From contig JAHLKI010000007.1 of assembly GCA_025602905.1 (NCBI GenBank), forward strand, positions 682,001-746,000: DNA of 64,000 bases, in the 5' to 3' direction. Positions within the stretch are counted from its first letter, which is position 1; each line of letters begins with the position of its first letter. Positions 34,800 through 46,673 of this stretch are shown here, piece after piece. This stretch comes from Phlyctochytrium arcticum. Lineage: Eukaryota; Chytridiomycota; Chytridiomycetes; Chytridiales; Chytridiaceae. A program made the position numbers and the translations under genes. The notes under the pieces were generated by a model, which saw only the letters and a list, made by a program, of their open reading frames with translations, had not been told where the DNA came from and did not search any database.

Positions 34800-37136
34800 C
34801 TACACTGCTTGCGGCGGAGAAAGATCGTGGTCTTTCTCCTTCTCTTCACTGTTAGGCCCGGCCGCCCATAGAAGCGTTCGCTCTTCTTGGCCAGCGTCCT
34901 CATAGCCACTCTCATGTTTGCCCAGTCCGATGCCCTGTGTGGTAGCTGCTCTGCCACGCTCAAAGCCCACACAATCTAGGATGTCCGGTAAGCACTCTCG
35001 GTACTTTAGATGTCCGTTCACAATATGTGACAAGTCCACGTTTTCAATGTTGGCCTCATCACCATCGTTGGGGTTGTCATTCAAGCCCAACCGAATTCTC
35101 CGTAGTCCCGCCACCCCGTTTTTTACCTGTGTAGTCCGATACAAATATGACAAGAACCAGTCCGCCTTACTAAACCCATTCACAATTCGCCCACTTACAA
35201 CCGTGCAGGCTAGCCGCCACTCATGCGGATTGAGGCCCACTGGAGTTCCGAATAGGTATGCTTCATCGACTATGCCGTAGCAATTGTTGCGCGCCAGTTC
35301 GAGTAGACAATAAAAGATGGCTCGCGCACCCAGGGACCAGCCCACTAGCGTCACCGGTCGCTTCCCTTGTACAAACTTGGATAGTACGTCCTTGGCCAAG
35401 ACGAGACCAGCCTTGCGGGCCCGGTCCAGGCCGATGGACCACGGGTTATCAACCAAATATCCCAGCTGCAGCAGCCCGATGGGCCAAACCAAGGCGGATA
35501 AGAGTCCCGACAACATAGTTTGCTTCAGCACTGCAGTCGTTCCGTACGTCACTGCAGATGACTTCATAAAGTCTTGGAATGCACTGCCAAGAGTCAGGAG
35601 GTGGTGTGGATCAAACTCCAGAGCAGTCACCTCCGAGAATGGAGCGTATGCCGGTAGAATGGACCAAGGATCGGTGATATCGGATTCCTTCTCTAGCCAG
35701 CCCGAGATGGGTATAGTGAGATGTAAATGCTCGCCTTTGGTAGGGCGCGCATTGTTTTGCGGTCCATTGAGAGAATGGAAGGCAAACGTCGTCAGAGCTC
35801 CCATACGACGATTAAAGCGGTACGCGGAAAGACCACCTCCCGTCACGCCAAACAGCGTGCCTAGGAAAGCTGCACCTGCTGTTGTTCCCAGTGTTGTACA
35901 TAACCCGACGTGAGCGGCTAGACCAAGACCCGACAGCATTGATCCCAGCCCCGCGCCTATCAGCGGTGCCGCAAGGCCGCCGGTGAGACCAATGACTACA
36001 CCACCCCCGATAGTAGCAAGTCCTACGCCAGCCCATCGCTTCCACCGATCGCCCGACTCCTCGCTAGGCGCGCCGGCCGTGTACCCTCCCTGCTCACTTT
36101 GGTTTTGTTGACCTTTTCCCGCGCTCGCCTCTTCTTGCAGCCGGTTGGCCACGCTATGCTCAACTTGCTGAAGGAGCAGCCCACGCGCTTTACTCGAATC
36201 TTCAACTACCCCGTCCTCACCAAAGACGGCAGTCCAAATATGCCCGGCGACATGGCGCAAAATGGAGCGGAGACGCGAATCGTAGCGCAATTCTCTAGAC
36301 TGCAAGACTGTTTCTTGGAGTGATGAAAATATGATGTTGGACAGAATCAAGTTGACGGCATCATGCTTGCGGGAATCTGAGCTAGCGGATAAAACCGGGG
36401 TCTCTGACGACTGCTTGATCTTGTCTTGATTCAATGTATAGTGAAAGCTTGTAGTGAAGCTTTGCACCAGACTCTCAATTTTGACACCGTGTAATGGGAG
36501 ACCCTCTATAATCTCGACTTCTTTGCCCTTCAGTCCATTTGCGGAAGTGAGGCCATGCAACAGTTGAGTTCGCCATTGTTTGTAAGACTCCACGGCCGGA
36601 TGAGCCTGAACCGCATCCTTGCTGTCCTTTTGATCAAGGCCAATGACTTTAGTGAAGCTTTGCCATATCCCCATGGGCGACTTTGGTGGTGGAGCCTCCC
36701 TCTCGCTTGATTGTACTAGATGCTTTTCCTGCCCATCATGAGGTGACTTGGGACTATTCAAACGAGCCGTTAAAGCCTCATCAGCCAGGGGACCTATATC
36801 CTCGGAAGATTTCTCATGCTCGCTGAGTTGCTCAGCGTCCTCCTCCAAGATCTCTTCCCCCAGCTCTCGCCGGGACAGTTCCACTTGCAACAGCTTCGCC
36901 AACCCCTCCTCCTCCATGTCTGCCAAAAGCCATACCAGCCCAATATAAGCAAACAACAAGTCTTCTCCAATGGCCAACTCTTCGTCGGTTTTCGGCGGAG
37001 ATGGTAAAGGATTCACCGGCCGTGCAGGAAGAGGGGGCGGAGGTACGTCTGGTGGTGTCGTCTCGGGAACAAGGCTAGACGTTCGAGGTGGAGGGTGCTG
37101 TGGGTCTCCTAAGTCATCTTGAATCTTCTGTGACAT
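34800..37136 (-). CDS. TMCO4: DUF726 / TMCO4-type membrane alpha/beta hydrolase, 778 aa
   Basis: A single exon. ATG 37136 was chosen; the frame is open only 15 nt further to a TTG. Proline-rich N-terminus (residues 10-55), an acidic helical region, then Gly/Ala-rich hydrophobic segments (GLATIGGGVVIGLTGGLAAP and LGTTAGAAFLGTLFG...) that look like membrane hairpins. The hydrolase domain follows, with nucleophile elbow VGWSLGARAI (Ser in GWSLG), preceded by HLTIPISGWLEKESD and followed by EAYLFGTPVGLNPHEWR and SGRIVNGFSKADWFLSYLYR. The family includes yeast Mil1 (YFL034W), linked to clathrin/AP-1 at the Golgi, and animal TMCO4. The substrate is unknown. The C-terminal tail after GHLKYRECLPDIL is short and polar. 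It is convergent with the M1 aminopeptidase. Confidence 0.9.
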   Translation of the reverse strand: MSQKIQDDLGDPQHPPPRTSSLVPETTPPDVPPPPLPARPVNPLPSPPKTDEELAIGEDLLFAYIGLVWLLADMEEEGLAKLLQVELSRRELGEEILEEDAEQLSEHEKSSEDIGPLADEALTARLNSPKSPHDGQEKHLVQSSEREAPPPKSPMGIWQSFTKVIGLDQKDSKDAVQAHPAVESYKQWRTQLLHGLTSANGLKGKEVEIIEGLPLHGVKIESLVQSFTTSFHYTLNQDKIKQSSETPVLSASSDSRKHDAVNLILSNIIFSSLQETVLQSRELRYDSRLRSILRHVAGHIWTAVFGEDGVVEDSSKARGLLLQQVEHSVANRLQEEASAGKGQQNQSEQGGYTAGAPSEESGDRWKRWAGVGLATIGGGVVIGLTGGLAAPLIGAGLGSMLSGLGLAAHVGLCTTLGTTAGAAFLGTLFGVTGGGLSAYRFNRRMGALTTFAFHSLNGPQNNARPTKGEHLHLTIPISGWLEKESDITDPWSILPAYAPFSEVTALEFDPHHLLTLGSAFQDFMKSSAVTYGTTAVLKQTMLSGLLSALVWPIGLLQLGYLVDNPWSIGLDRARKAGLVLAKDVLSKFVQGKRPVTLVGWSLGARAIFYCLLELARNNCYGIVDEAYLFGTPVGLNPHEWRLACTVVSGRIVNGFSKADWFLSYLYRTTQVKNGVAGLRRIRLGLNDNPNDGDEANIENVDLSHIVNGHLKYRECLPDILDCVGFERGRAATTQGIGLGKHESGYEDAGQEERTLLWAAGPNSEEKEKDHDLSPPQAV

Positions 37137-37498
37137 GTCGTGTCGCCACAATCAGTAAAATATATGGTAACGTTGCTTTCTTTATCCTGAGACTCCACAG
37201 GAACTGTACTGTTGTTCAGACTGTTGTTTTACAGAGATATTTCCAAGTTCAACAACTGTGGAGTGTGGAGAGACTTGCACGCGTCTTTCGGAAGTCAGAG
37301 ATGTGCAGTGAATCAGACTTGATCTCGATGGATCTCGATTCATGTTTCCTTGCCATCATCTAGAATCTCGGCAAACAGAGCACATATGATACTAACAGTA
37401 CCAGAGAGTCTGCACGAAATGGGAGCGCATTCACGAGTTTGGAGTAGAGGCTATTTGGTGCCCTCAGAGAAAGAGCAAGTTATACAACTAGGAATATA
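37137..37498. other. Promoter side of TMCO4
   Basis: No gene seen. It probably contains the TMCO4 promoter on the - strand and the left flank of the decayed gene that follows. Confidence 0.35.
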
Positions 37499-38293
37499 GT
37501 GAACCATCTTGCTTCCCAAAGAACGACATCCAGATCTTCAAGGAACGACATGCAGATCTTTCGCCCTCTCAACTCTGTATTGTTCATCGCCTTTTTATCA
37601 CCTCGGTCAAGAAATATCAAACCCAGAAAGGGACGATTTTGCGGGAAGCACCGTGAACCTGGCATGGTAGAAGTCAGTATGCCACTCGGTGAACTTGCGA
37701 ATTCACCGAGTGCGATACCAGTGCAGGTTATGGACTTCCCGGCAACAAAATTCCATGGTGCGCGCAGCACCGGCGGGTGGGAACCGTTGTCAATTCACGG
37801 AAACGGTGCGAAAATCAGGATGTAATGACATTGCTTTGAACGGCATGGTAGTTCAGGAGCACTGTGAGATACATAAAATTCCTGGAGAGACCAACCTGAT
37901 CGAATGCCGATGTTCCAGCTGTGGCCTCCTGGGGATCGTCGACAGTAACGGGAATTGTGAAACTTGTGACCCAGAAACCTTCAAAAGGATCAAGTTTGCC
38001 AAGCAAAATTTGGTGCGAGATTTTCTTGTGGCGAAAGACTTCAAATTCGATACGGTGGCCCCGTCGGTGGGTCGAACGATCGACCGAGGAGCGTGCGGAC
38101 GGGAGAGGCCCGATTTTTGCATTGTGGCACACATGCTGGTGGTCGAGGTAGATAACACCAGCACGCCTTCCGCCCGTGCGAGTGCTACAGGATGGCGACG
38201 GTGTTTCTTAGATTCAACCCAGATCGATATCAGCCGGCGGCCTCCGGCAAGGATAAAGGTAATAGCGAGGCGAACACCTCCTCAGCAAGGTAA
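37499..38293 (+). pseudogene. Broken gene: Cys/His zinc units plus PD-(D/E)XK-like domain of a type common in large DNA viruses
   Basis: Three coding pieces lie in line but in two frames. (1) Around 37631-37680 (frame of 37640): FCGKHREPGMVEV, a CxxHxxxGMVxV zinc unit. (2) From 37848 to 38153 (frame of 37863): CEIHKIPGETNLIECRCSSC, then a second CxxC (NCETC), then ERPDF and MLVVEVD. (3) From 38156 to 38290 (frame of 38156): VFLRFNPDRY, then a stop at 38291-38293. The order C/H units, rPDF, vvEVD, RFNPD is that of a family I know from giant-virus and protist genomes, resembling a PD-(D/E)XK nuclease. The frame changes inside the EVD motif at about 38154 by one missing base, and again between pieces 1 and 2. 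The usual C-terminal part is absent. I read it as a relic; an intact spliced gene is less likely because no splice signals fit the breaks. Function unknown. Confidence 0.55.
37683..37712. repeat. Perfect 11-bp inverted repeat, 8-nt loop
   Basis: CACTCGGTGAA (37683-37693) and its exact complement TTCACCGAGTG (37702-37712) with an 8-nt spacer. It lies inside the broken gene between its first and second zinc units. Confidence 0.7.
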
Positions 38294-38382
38294 AAAGTTT
38301 CTTAAAGGAACTTTATAAATCTGACTCTGCCTATACACATCTGTACACAAGTTGCAATAAGTACATCATGAATTTTAAAAAT

Positions 38383-41300
38383 TTAGTGTCGTGCTGCTGC
38401 TTGGTGGGTCGCAGGCGGCTGCGCAAACACCTTTATGATCCATACACGATTTTCTGTGGATGGGACAGCAGTTTGGGCATCAATGATCGTTACTCCCCCG
38501 TTGAGTGTCATGCGGAAGCATTGCTCAATATACACGGGTGCAGAGGCACGTAAGCTGGTCTGTTGAGCATTTGAAGGCTCCACCGGCATTGGAGCAGCAA
38601 TTTCTCCACCTTTGGTCTTCTTGTTGCCTCGCTTTGATGCAGTGGGAGCACGACCGGTTGCTGATGATGCAGAATTCTCCATACTGAGCGAGTTGGAATC
38701 GGGTGTCCGCTTGCGGGGACTGCCAGCTTCTTCCACCCCAAGTCGAATTAGCCGTGTGCTCCCCGGTTCTAACGTACCCTCAGTGGGTTCCAAGAAGAAC
38801 TTGTACTTTGAGTTATCGCCCTCTGACTCGGCATCACCGTGTTCATGTGGCAGGAACACGCCCAAACTTTCGTAGTACTTGAAGGATTGGTCTGAGGGGT
38901 CCAGAACGAATTCGGCTGGAATGACCGGTGCCCCTCCACCACCACGATTTTTGTCCTTCTTTTTCCCACCTTGCCCTGCCCCACCGCCTGTAGCAGCCAC
39001 TGCATCTGCGCCCGAATTTTCTGGCGGTTTGAGGTTGGCAACTGTAAGATCCTTCGTACGAATTTCCCAAGCGCCATCGTATTGATACCATTCGCACTTG
39101 AGTGTGGCATAGCGTAGCTGTTCCATCTCCAACGGACGAAGGTCTTCCAAGTCCACTCGCAACTGACTGGTAGATGGTCGTTCATGGGACTCGATTGGTG
39201 TTGCCATTGGGCTTGGTGGAAAGTCCGGACTTGGAACGATATCGTCCTCATCTTCACTTGTCATAGAAACAAGGGATATCCGCGCCGGTGAAGTTTGTTC
39301 CTCCTGGCTTTGAGCCAGAAACAGAATGGGAGGGATGTCAAACGGACCCTCACGCATACTCTCTGGGGGTGCATCATAACCAAAGACCGCCGTTGTGGTC
39401 GCCCAACAGCGACCAAGCAGTTTCAGTCGGAGCTTCGATTCTGGGATTCCCCACACTTTAACGTGGAAATAAGCAAAGAAGTGATCGGATTCCTTCATGG
39501 GCAAGAACTTTAGCTCCAGCTCGTACGATTCATCAGGGGCAATCACAATTTCACGGGTGTCAACGGTGAATGGGCCTTGCGGACCGCCTGCTCCAATACC
39601 AGACTCCTCACCATTGACCTTGTCAATGGTTGTAGTAGCAGTTTCATCTTCTGGTAGAGTAATGATGAACTCGCATGTCGCAGCGTACTCCCCATTGTTT
39701 CGGAGTTTGATTGACCTGGTCGCATTCTCTCCCAAACAAATATCGCCAAAGAACAGATTATCAACCGAAATTTCCTCAAAGTCAATTTTCGGAACAACGC
39801 CTTGTCCCGCCAGGTTGACCTTCAGCTGAGTTGTTTTTGTTCCAAACATGTACGCCAATCCAGAGTGCCGCTCGTGCTTGGGCGAGTATACAAATCTCAC
39901 AATAGCTTCTCCTCTAGGGGGTAACACAGGCAATTCCTCATCAACCAGCCGGAAACTGGTCTCCTCACTTGGAGGTGTAAGCTCCTTGAGAGTTGCCTCC
40001 TGGTCAGTCAAATTGCGCACGCGAAGCTCCTTGACCAAAGTTTCTCCCACAGGAACCCGACCAAAGTCAACGGCAAAGCTTGCGGCACTAGCGTCAACAA
40101 TACCCACTTCTGGGCTAACCACCTTCGTTTCTAAGCGCATATAGACCATTCCTTCCGAGCCAGCTTGGGAGTTCACATTCTTCTGCTGTTGTGCGCGGTT
40201 GTCTTTATACACGTAAACATACGAGCATGGGATGAGTAGTGTCAAGTCGGGATTTGTGAGTGATTTCAGCAATGATTTTCGCAATCCATCAGGAATGCTT
40301 TCCGGTGCAGAAAGAACATCGGCTTCGACCAAACCCGCAGTACCAGGTGACTCCAAAACTTTTGGATCGGGAACTAAATTGACAGAGGTGGTCTGTCGTG
40401 TGCGTGGTTTATCCTTGTTTCCTTTTTGCTTCGGGGCATCTGTGGCGCGGGCATGGGAAAAGGTGTTATCATCCCTATTGCTTCCTTGTGAGGCACCTTT
40501 GGAACCGTTACTGTCCGTATTTTCCAAGTCAACGCGGGGCTTTTCGTCCTGGCCGGAGAAAGGTACATGAGGGGGTTGTGGCGTATGCGGAGGTGCAAAA
40601 GTGATGGTTATAGGAACTTTTTCGCCGGGACAAAGGACACCTTTGGATGGCTGAACTGTGAAATACTTGCCAAACAACGAAAGATCCATTCCGTCCACCG
40701 CAAACTGCGACTGCTGCGCAGCCAGTTCACTGCTACCATTGACTTCAACGATACGGGGACTTCCGAATGAGAATCGAATTTCCGGTAATAATGGGTCGAA
40801 AAGATTTTGGTCCTGATTGTGGCTGATTCGCTTTTCGTTTGCATGTCGGCGGATGTTGGCATCTCGTTGCTGTCGCTCTTCCTCGATGGTCCACGGGCGG
40901 ACCAAGTGTACGCTTTGGGTCGATTGGCTGCCTATAGCGGGGGAAGGGAAATTCAATGTGTTGAATTTAACATCAAAATGAACCGCTGGTTCATCTAGGA
41001 TGACTTGGCATGGCAGGCGTATAGGTGGGCACTGTGAGAATGTAAGTTGTTGACAAATGACAGCCATCGAGCTAAACGTCTTGCAAAGCTCAACATCTGA
41101 GATAGCCGGGCGAAAGGTAACCTCGTATATACGTGATTCCATGAGCCGCAGCTCAGACTCGCCTTTTTCGTCTACCCCGCTAATCGTCAGACGTTGAGGA
41201 TGGGAGGACGACAACCGAATATTTTGGGATATCGCAGAGTTGTTTTGTATTTGCACCTTCACTCTAGAAGGTTTGTCAAATGTCGAACATTTACCAAAGT

Positions 41301-44300
41301 CCAGAAGAAGAGGCTTTGACGCGTCTTTCGCTTGTCCAGGTAAAGAAACCTCGATATCGGATATTGTTATCTGTCCCCGAACTTTCACCGGCACGCATCG
41401 CCAGATTTTTCCCAAGGAGTAGGTGTATTTAATAAATAGCTCAAAATTGTTTGTTCCCTGTGATTGGAGCAAGCTAAGTGCTTGACGGGATGGGTTGATC
41501 TTTACATGCGTTTGGAAAGGTTCCTTCATAGGCTGTAAGAATGATAGACCGGGCGACAACTTGACCGTTCCAACATTCGAGAGTTCAAACACCTTTTCAT
41601 CAGGCGCGTTCCGCTCCGAAGTGCTTTTGCGTTCCGGCACGAAATCTCCGGCCGGAGCATCGACCTTGGAACAAATCTTGATGGCAGTTTTAGACGCATT
41701 GCGCAACACGATTTTGGAAGACTGCCATCGATCGACCAAACACAAGCCAAGATCCAGCTCGACCAAGTTTGCGGTGACAGGGAGAACGTCAATCTTTGCG
41801 ATGCAGGTGACCAAGAGTGGTTCATATTCGGGGAAATCGGGAAAGTAGATTCCAAAGCAATCGTCGTAGAATTTCTCCTCAATCTCTTCGCGTTTGCTCG
41901 CGTTGAACGTGATCAAGAACGATGCGTCACCGTACCCGGCCAATTCTAGATCCTCTTGATCCCTTGGAATTTGTAGGGAGAAGGGAGATGACTTGGTAGA
42001 CGGCAGCAGAGTGTCGCGATCTAACGACTTGATTTCTGCCGATGTACTCAAGGCGCCCTTGTTTGAAAGTCGGATGACGCGGGTGATTTGGTCTCCGGGA
42101 TAGCATGGCCCAAACACCACATTGACTTCAGCGGGTCCCACCATACTGCTAACCTTGGTTCTGCGTTGACCTCTTGCAAATATAGCAGCAGGTGTGAAAT
42201 CAGCCGCCGCCACGACTGGTTGGCCGGATACCGCAAACATGTTGTGCTCACTGCCCTGCAAGGCATCCCCATTCTTGGGTTTAATCTCGGACAGGACGGG
42301 AATGCATTTTTTGGTCAGGCACCCAATCTTGACATCCAAACTTTGTCCGTGCTCGACCAGCAACTTGAGCGATCCCTCGATGTCTTTATCGGCAGCACAG
42401 TTGGGATGGAAGCGCACAATGATAGTACAGGTCTTGCCAGCGCCCAATCTTCCCGGAGGACCGGTGGCGCTCCACTCTACCTCAAAGGCATCCTGCAGCT
42501 GTAGTTCCAAACGATCAATTTTGATGCTATTTGTTCGACACGACGTATTGGTGAATGTAATGTGCTGTTCAAGAGGGGTATCTTGTTCGGAAGAATAGTC
42601 TTTAAACACGATTTTGGACGGCGTTGCTACAAAGGCAGTCAACTTGAGAGGATTGCCCTCGTCCCCGGGCTGCTGCTTTTCTGGCGCCGTTGAAAAAATT
42701 TCTTTCGGTCGAATTTTGGGAGCAATCAAGGGTATACGTCTTCGTGGTTCTACTTCAGCAACGGACTGCTCATCCGATGAATCTGACTGAGGGGACGGTG
42801 AGTCGCGAGATTCGACGTCCATTTTGTCGGTATCTTCTACATGACCCGTTGCAACTTTTTTGATAGGGTCTTTTTTAGACTTGGGAGTGGATGTGTCTGT
42901 CATGTGCCGCAAGCGCTTCCGGGACGGCCTCATAGCTTTTTCTCGGTTGACACGATCAGACTCTTGAAGTAAGCGATGCAGTATCAAGATTTTACGGTGC
43001 TCTCTTTCTCTCTGCAATTTCTTGGCCTGTCGTTTGGCCAGATCATATCTCTTGCGCAAGAGGCCAAGTGCATGTTGAGCAGGATCTGCACTCCCATCGT
43101 CGACAATGGTTTGGACCACCGGTTTAGGCAGAGACGTTCTGATTTTGGCGATTTCCTGTAACAAAAGCTTCATGGATTGTTGCTCACGTTCTGCTTTTGC
43201 CGTCCGTTCAGCAGTCTCTTGCAGATTCTTGCGCTTGGTCCGTTCCACCGTTTCCTTCAACCGAATGCGCAGTTTCTCTCGGGCGGCATCAATCACCTTG
43301 TGGCGAATCGCATCCCTTTCCGCCCGCTCTGCAACCATCTCCTCCTGCTCTTCCCGCTGTCGCTGCTCTAGCCGGTTCTGCCGGGCCACCTTCCGTCGTT
43401 TCAACGTTTCGGCTAGTTCTCCCATCACGGTATTTTCAGCAGCTTCAATAACGTCCATTTCGTGGACTTGCTCATCTACGGCGCGTAGCTCATCGTACCG
43501 AGCCAGAAGAGTGAGATAATCACTTTGAATTTGATAAATTTGCCGTTCCAGAATGGGGATGGTTTGCTGAGTACTTAATAGAATCTTTTCCTGCAACTGC
43601 CGCTTTTTCAAGAACCGATTGTACTCTGGGAACAGTCGAAGAACAGGATCGGCCGTAATGATGGCATCATCTGATGAGGTATTCGTCCTTGCCAGTTTGA
43701 GATTGGAAGAGTGCCGCGGATCGGCAAGATTAGGCAGGCGCTTTTCAATCTTCCATTTCTGGACTTGCTGCGCGACTTGCATGAGTTTGGCATCAATCTC
43801 GGGTATGCGTGCGCTGGCCTCTGCGCGGTCCTCCTGATAGCCGATAACATAGTTAGCATTTCGCAATATCTTGCAAACTAAATGTGGGAGGCCATTACCC
43901 GTGCAATAGCAATCTCATTCTCTTTGGCCAGGTATTCTTGTTCCTTGGCTGTGATGGCTTGTGAAATCATGAGGATACGGCGCTTGGCCGCCAAATTGGC
44001 CTTGAACCGCTTCATTTCCTCTTTTCCTTTAAACGTGCTAAGGCGGGAATTGGACCACCGGTGCGCAAGAACGCATCGCTCATACTCTTCCCGCTCTTCT
44101 CTTGACATGGCTTCCAGTACCGCTTGAGCTTCGTGAATGGGATTGGCCAAACACGCAGCTATAGACGACAAATCGTTGAGAGCCTCGTATCCGAAACCTT
44201 CTTGGGAGGGAGCATCAGGATCAAATTTGTAACCGGGGAAAATCACATTATCGAGAAAGGATGGGTCAGTTTTGACGGTAGATTTTGTTCGATGGGATCG

Positions 44301-44705
44301 ACCAGACTGTATTCTCTTATCTGCAGCCTCCTCACTTTCATCCGAGTCCCAGGTATCCCGTCGCCCATCCCCGTCATATTCCATCGCTTCACCATCATCG
44401 CGGTTGGCTGTCCGGATGACACCCAAGGATTTGATTCGCCTCTGGTGATTTTCAACTTGCGGCGGTTGCGCATGAACGGAAGTGGCCGACCGGGAAATGA
44501 CTTTCCGGTCCCGAATTGTTTCATTGTTGTTGGCAGACTCTACTAGATCAGATAAACTTTGATTCGTAAAGGTGGGTGCTGCAAATTCATGTGGGAGAAT
44601 TCGATGCTCTATGACCGGCTCGACCTCATCTTCAGAATGTTCATTACGGAATTCAGTGGGATCTCTACTTGGATGGGTGACTACTGCCGATTTTACTGCT
44701 TGCAT
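38383..44705 (-). CDS. CFAP74: CFAP74-like axonemal central-pair protein, 2085 aa
   Basis: Exons 44705-43899 and 43833-38383, joined across a 65-nt intron with a TGCTAAC branch site. Layout: an acidic disordered N-terminus (1-150); a helical region with ALNDLSSIAACLANPIHEAQ; a long coiled coil (~270-560, e.g. RQNRLEQRQREEQEEMVAER); an acidic linker; then from about residue 640 a series of Ig-like ASH/MSP-type beta domains. These carry repeated phrases such as HITFTNTSCRTNSIKI, SKIVLRNASKTAIKI, KELRVRNLTDQEATL and SIKLRNNGEYAATCEF. This arrangement is that of CFAP74/FAP74, a component of the C1d projection of the central pair in motile flagella. CFAP47, CFAP65, HYDIN and DLEC1 are alternatives sharing ASH domains; the N-terminal coiled coil favours CFAP74. 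The Gly-rich insert near residue 1660 is poorly conserved. Expected only in organisms making flagella. Confidence 0.65.
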
Positions 44706-44998
44706 AGTAGGATGCGCATCTGGGGAAAAATTGTCAATTTGGAAGGTTTTCAGATCACATTATGGACAGACCCTGAACTCCGAAGATTATGTCATCATTT
44801 TGATGACTTTTCCTATAAAGATTTTTTTTGAACTCAAAAGATAACAGACTTATAACTACAAAGAATATATGTTGCGACTCCTCTAAAGATAATCTATACT
44901 ACAATTAATCGAAATCTTCAAAAGTTTTGCATGGAATAAAGTTCATGAAGTAACCCAATTGAAGGCCCACGTTCCAAGATACTGTATGCGGATTCGGT

Positions 44999-46296
44999 TC
45001 AAATCACAGCTTCGCACGTCAACAAATTGTCCACTTTTTGGTTGAGACGCAAAGCAATATCAAGGCCAAAGGTTGCCGCAAAAAGAACAATCGGCGCAAT
45101 CCAGCTGGCATGACCCAAGATCTTTTGCGCTAGATCCTTGCTTTGAGTAAGATGGCCAGTGATCAACCACGTATGGTGCATGAAAGGTCCAATGGCAATG
45201 CACATGAGGAACAGCAAGGGCACAATGTGATACTCGAGCAATCTGAGACACTGAAAAGGGATGGAAGCTCCAATCATGAGGCAGAGCTGGCAGATGAGGA
45301 GGGCAAAAATGGCTTGCGATAGGCTAAGACTGGCAGCAGCGAGTTGTCGCAAGATCGTATCGTTGATCATCACGTCTAACATCCTAGCACCTGTTGAGAA
45401 ACAACGCAGTTTTAATGATATGAACATTGGATCGCGAGCGATAAGTACTGCTGACCTGTGACAACCGCAATAATCACTTGCACGGGTGGAGATGCAGCAT
45501 TAATCCCGGGTCTTGCCATTGCGGCCAATAGAAGCGAGTTCATCGAGTTTAAAAGAGTCTTTCCCCAAGGTGTCTGCATAATTGTGGCGATCGTAGCCCT
45601 GTTCAAGAATACGTTAGGACAACATAAGGTAGCGAGATGAGGGTTCAGAAATTACCGAGATGGCAAAGTATTCATACAGTATCGATATACGTGAGATACT
45701 GGTTTCATTGATGGGTACGCTGGGGGGAAGATTGATCAATGGATAATTTGATGGGCTTTGGAGAAGGAGGACATACGGATTGTACGAAGTTTGAGTCCGG
45801 CGCGTGCATGCAGAGATGTTCTGGGAGTGCCATCATTCTGGAGCTTGATAATGTGGCTATCGGCAAAAAGAAAATTGTTGGGACCAACACCCAAGATTTC
45901 CAAAGATAGCGGGAATCCTTTGGGTAGATCGACGCGTACGCCATTGAGCTCGACTTCGACTTGGTCGTCATCATCGTCGTCGGAAGAGTCCCTGTGAGTT
46001 GATTGAGCTGATTTCGCAGCATCTGAGCGGACAGAGGCGGCATCGTTGTACGCCCCACTTTCTATGAGATCCCAAGTGGCCTGAAGCTCCTCGACTTGCA
46101 CCTTTGCTATTGCATAGTCCAATTCTGCGGCGTTTCCAGCTTCCTTGGAGTGGCTGAAGACGGTGGGAGCTCGCTGGACAGCGGGCTGGACCACTACCGG
46201 ACCACAGACGTGGCCCGGAACCGATTCGGGTCTGTTTTCCTTACGTGCTGGCCGCCTTGACTTTGTCGCTGCAGAAGAGTGAGAAGTGACGGCCAT
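44999..46296 (-). CDS. Unrecognised membrane protein, ~372 aa
   Basis: Exons 46296-45777, 45719-45656, 45598-45456 and 45390-44999 (1119 nt, in frame). The 64-nt second exon is the least certain. Residues 1-170 are soluble: a basic start (SRRPARKENRP), a helical stretch AELDYAIAKVQVEELQATWD, a run of seven Asp (SSDDDDDDQVEVEL), then ELNGVRVDLPKGFPLSLEI. The C-terminal half is hydrophobic, with likely membrane helices in SLLLAAMARP...VIIAVVTG, SQAIFALLICQLCLMIGASI, YHIVPLLFLMCIAIGPF and ASWIAPIVLFAATFGLDIAL. I do not recognise a family. It sits just downstream of the U2 gene and upstream of CFAP74 on the same strand, but the spacing gives no functional link. Confidence 0.65.
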
Positions 46297-46673
46297 GCAC
46301 TGCTTTTCGCAAGGAGTGCAGGAGACTAGTTGATGTTATTTGAAGTGGTGCGCTTATATGCTACAGGAGGTTGTCAGAACGGCAGTCCCTTTACGAAAAC
46401 CAAGCGCTTGAACTTACAGATCTTATGGATAATAATGTCGACAACGGAACAGCTCTCTTGTCCACCGACAGCTCGAGGAGATCCACCGCACGGCCTACAT
46501 TAAACATCACAGCCACACATTACGTTCATCGTTTTGCAAGATCCACCAGATCGCCAGGCTCAAAAAGTGTACACATTTTCGCCGCCATACATTTTGTCGT
46601 CCCATACATTGCTCAATACACTCACGAGAAGTGTAAACATTTTATTTCATCCTTTAAAATAGCAATTTCTTGG
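46297..46673. other. Spacer between the membrane-protein start and the U2 3' end
   Basis: No gene seen. It must contain the membrane-protein promoter and any U2 3'-end processing signal. Confidence 0.35.
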
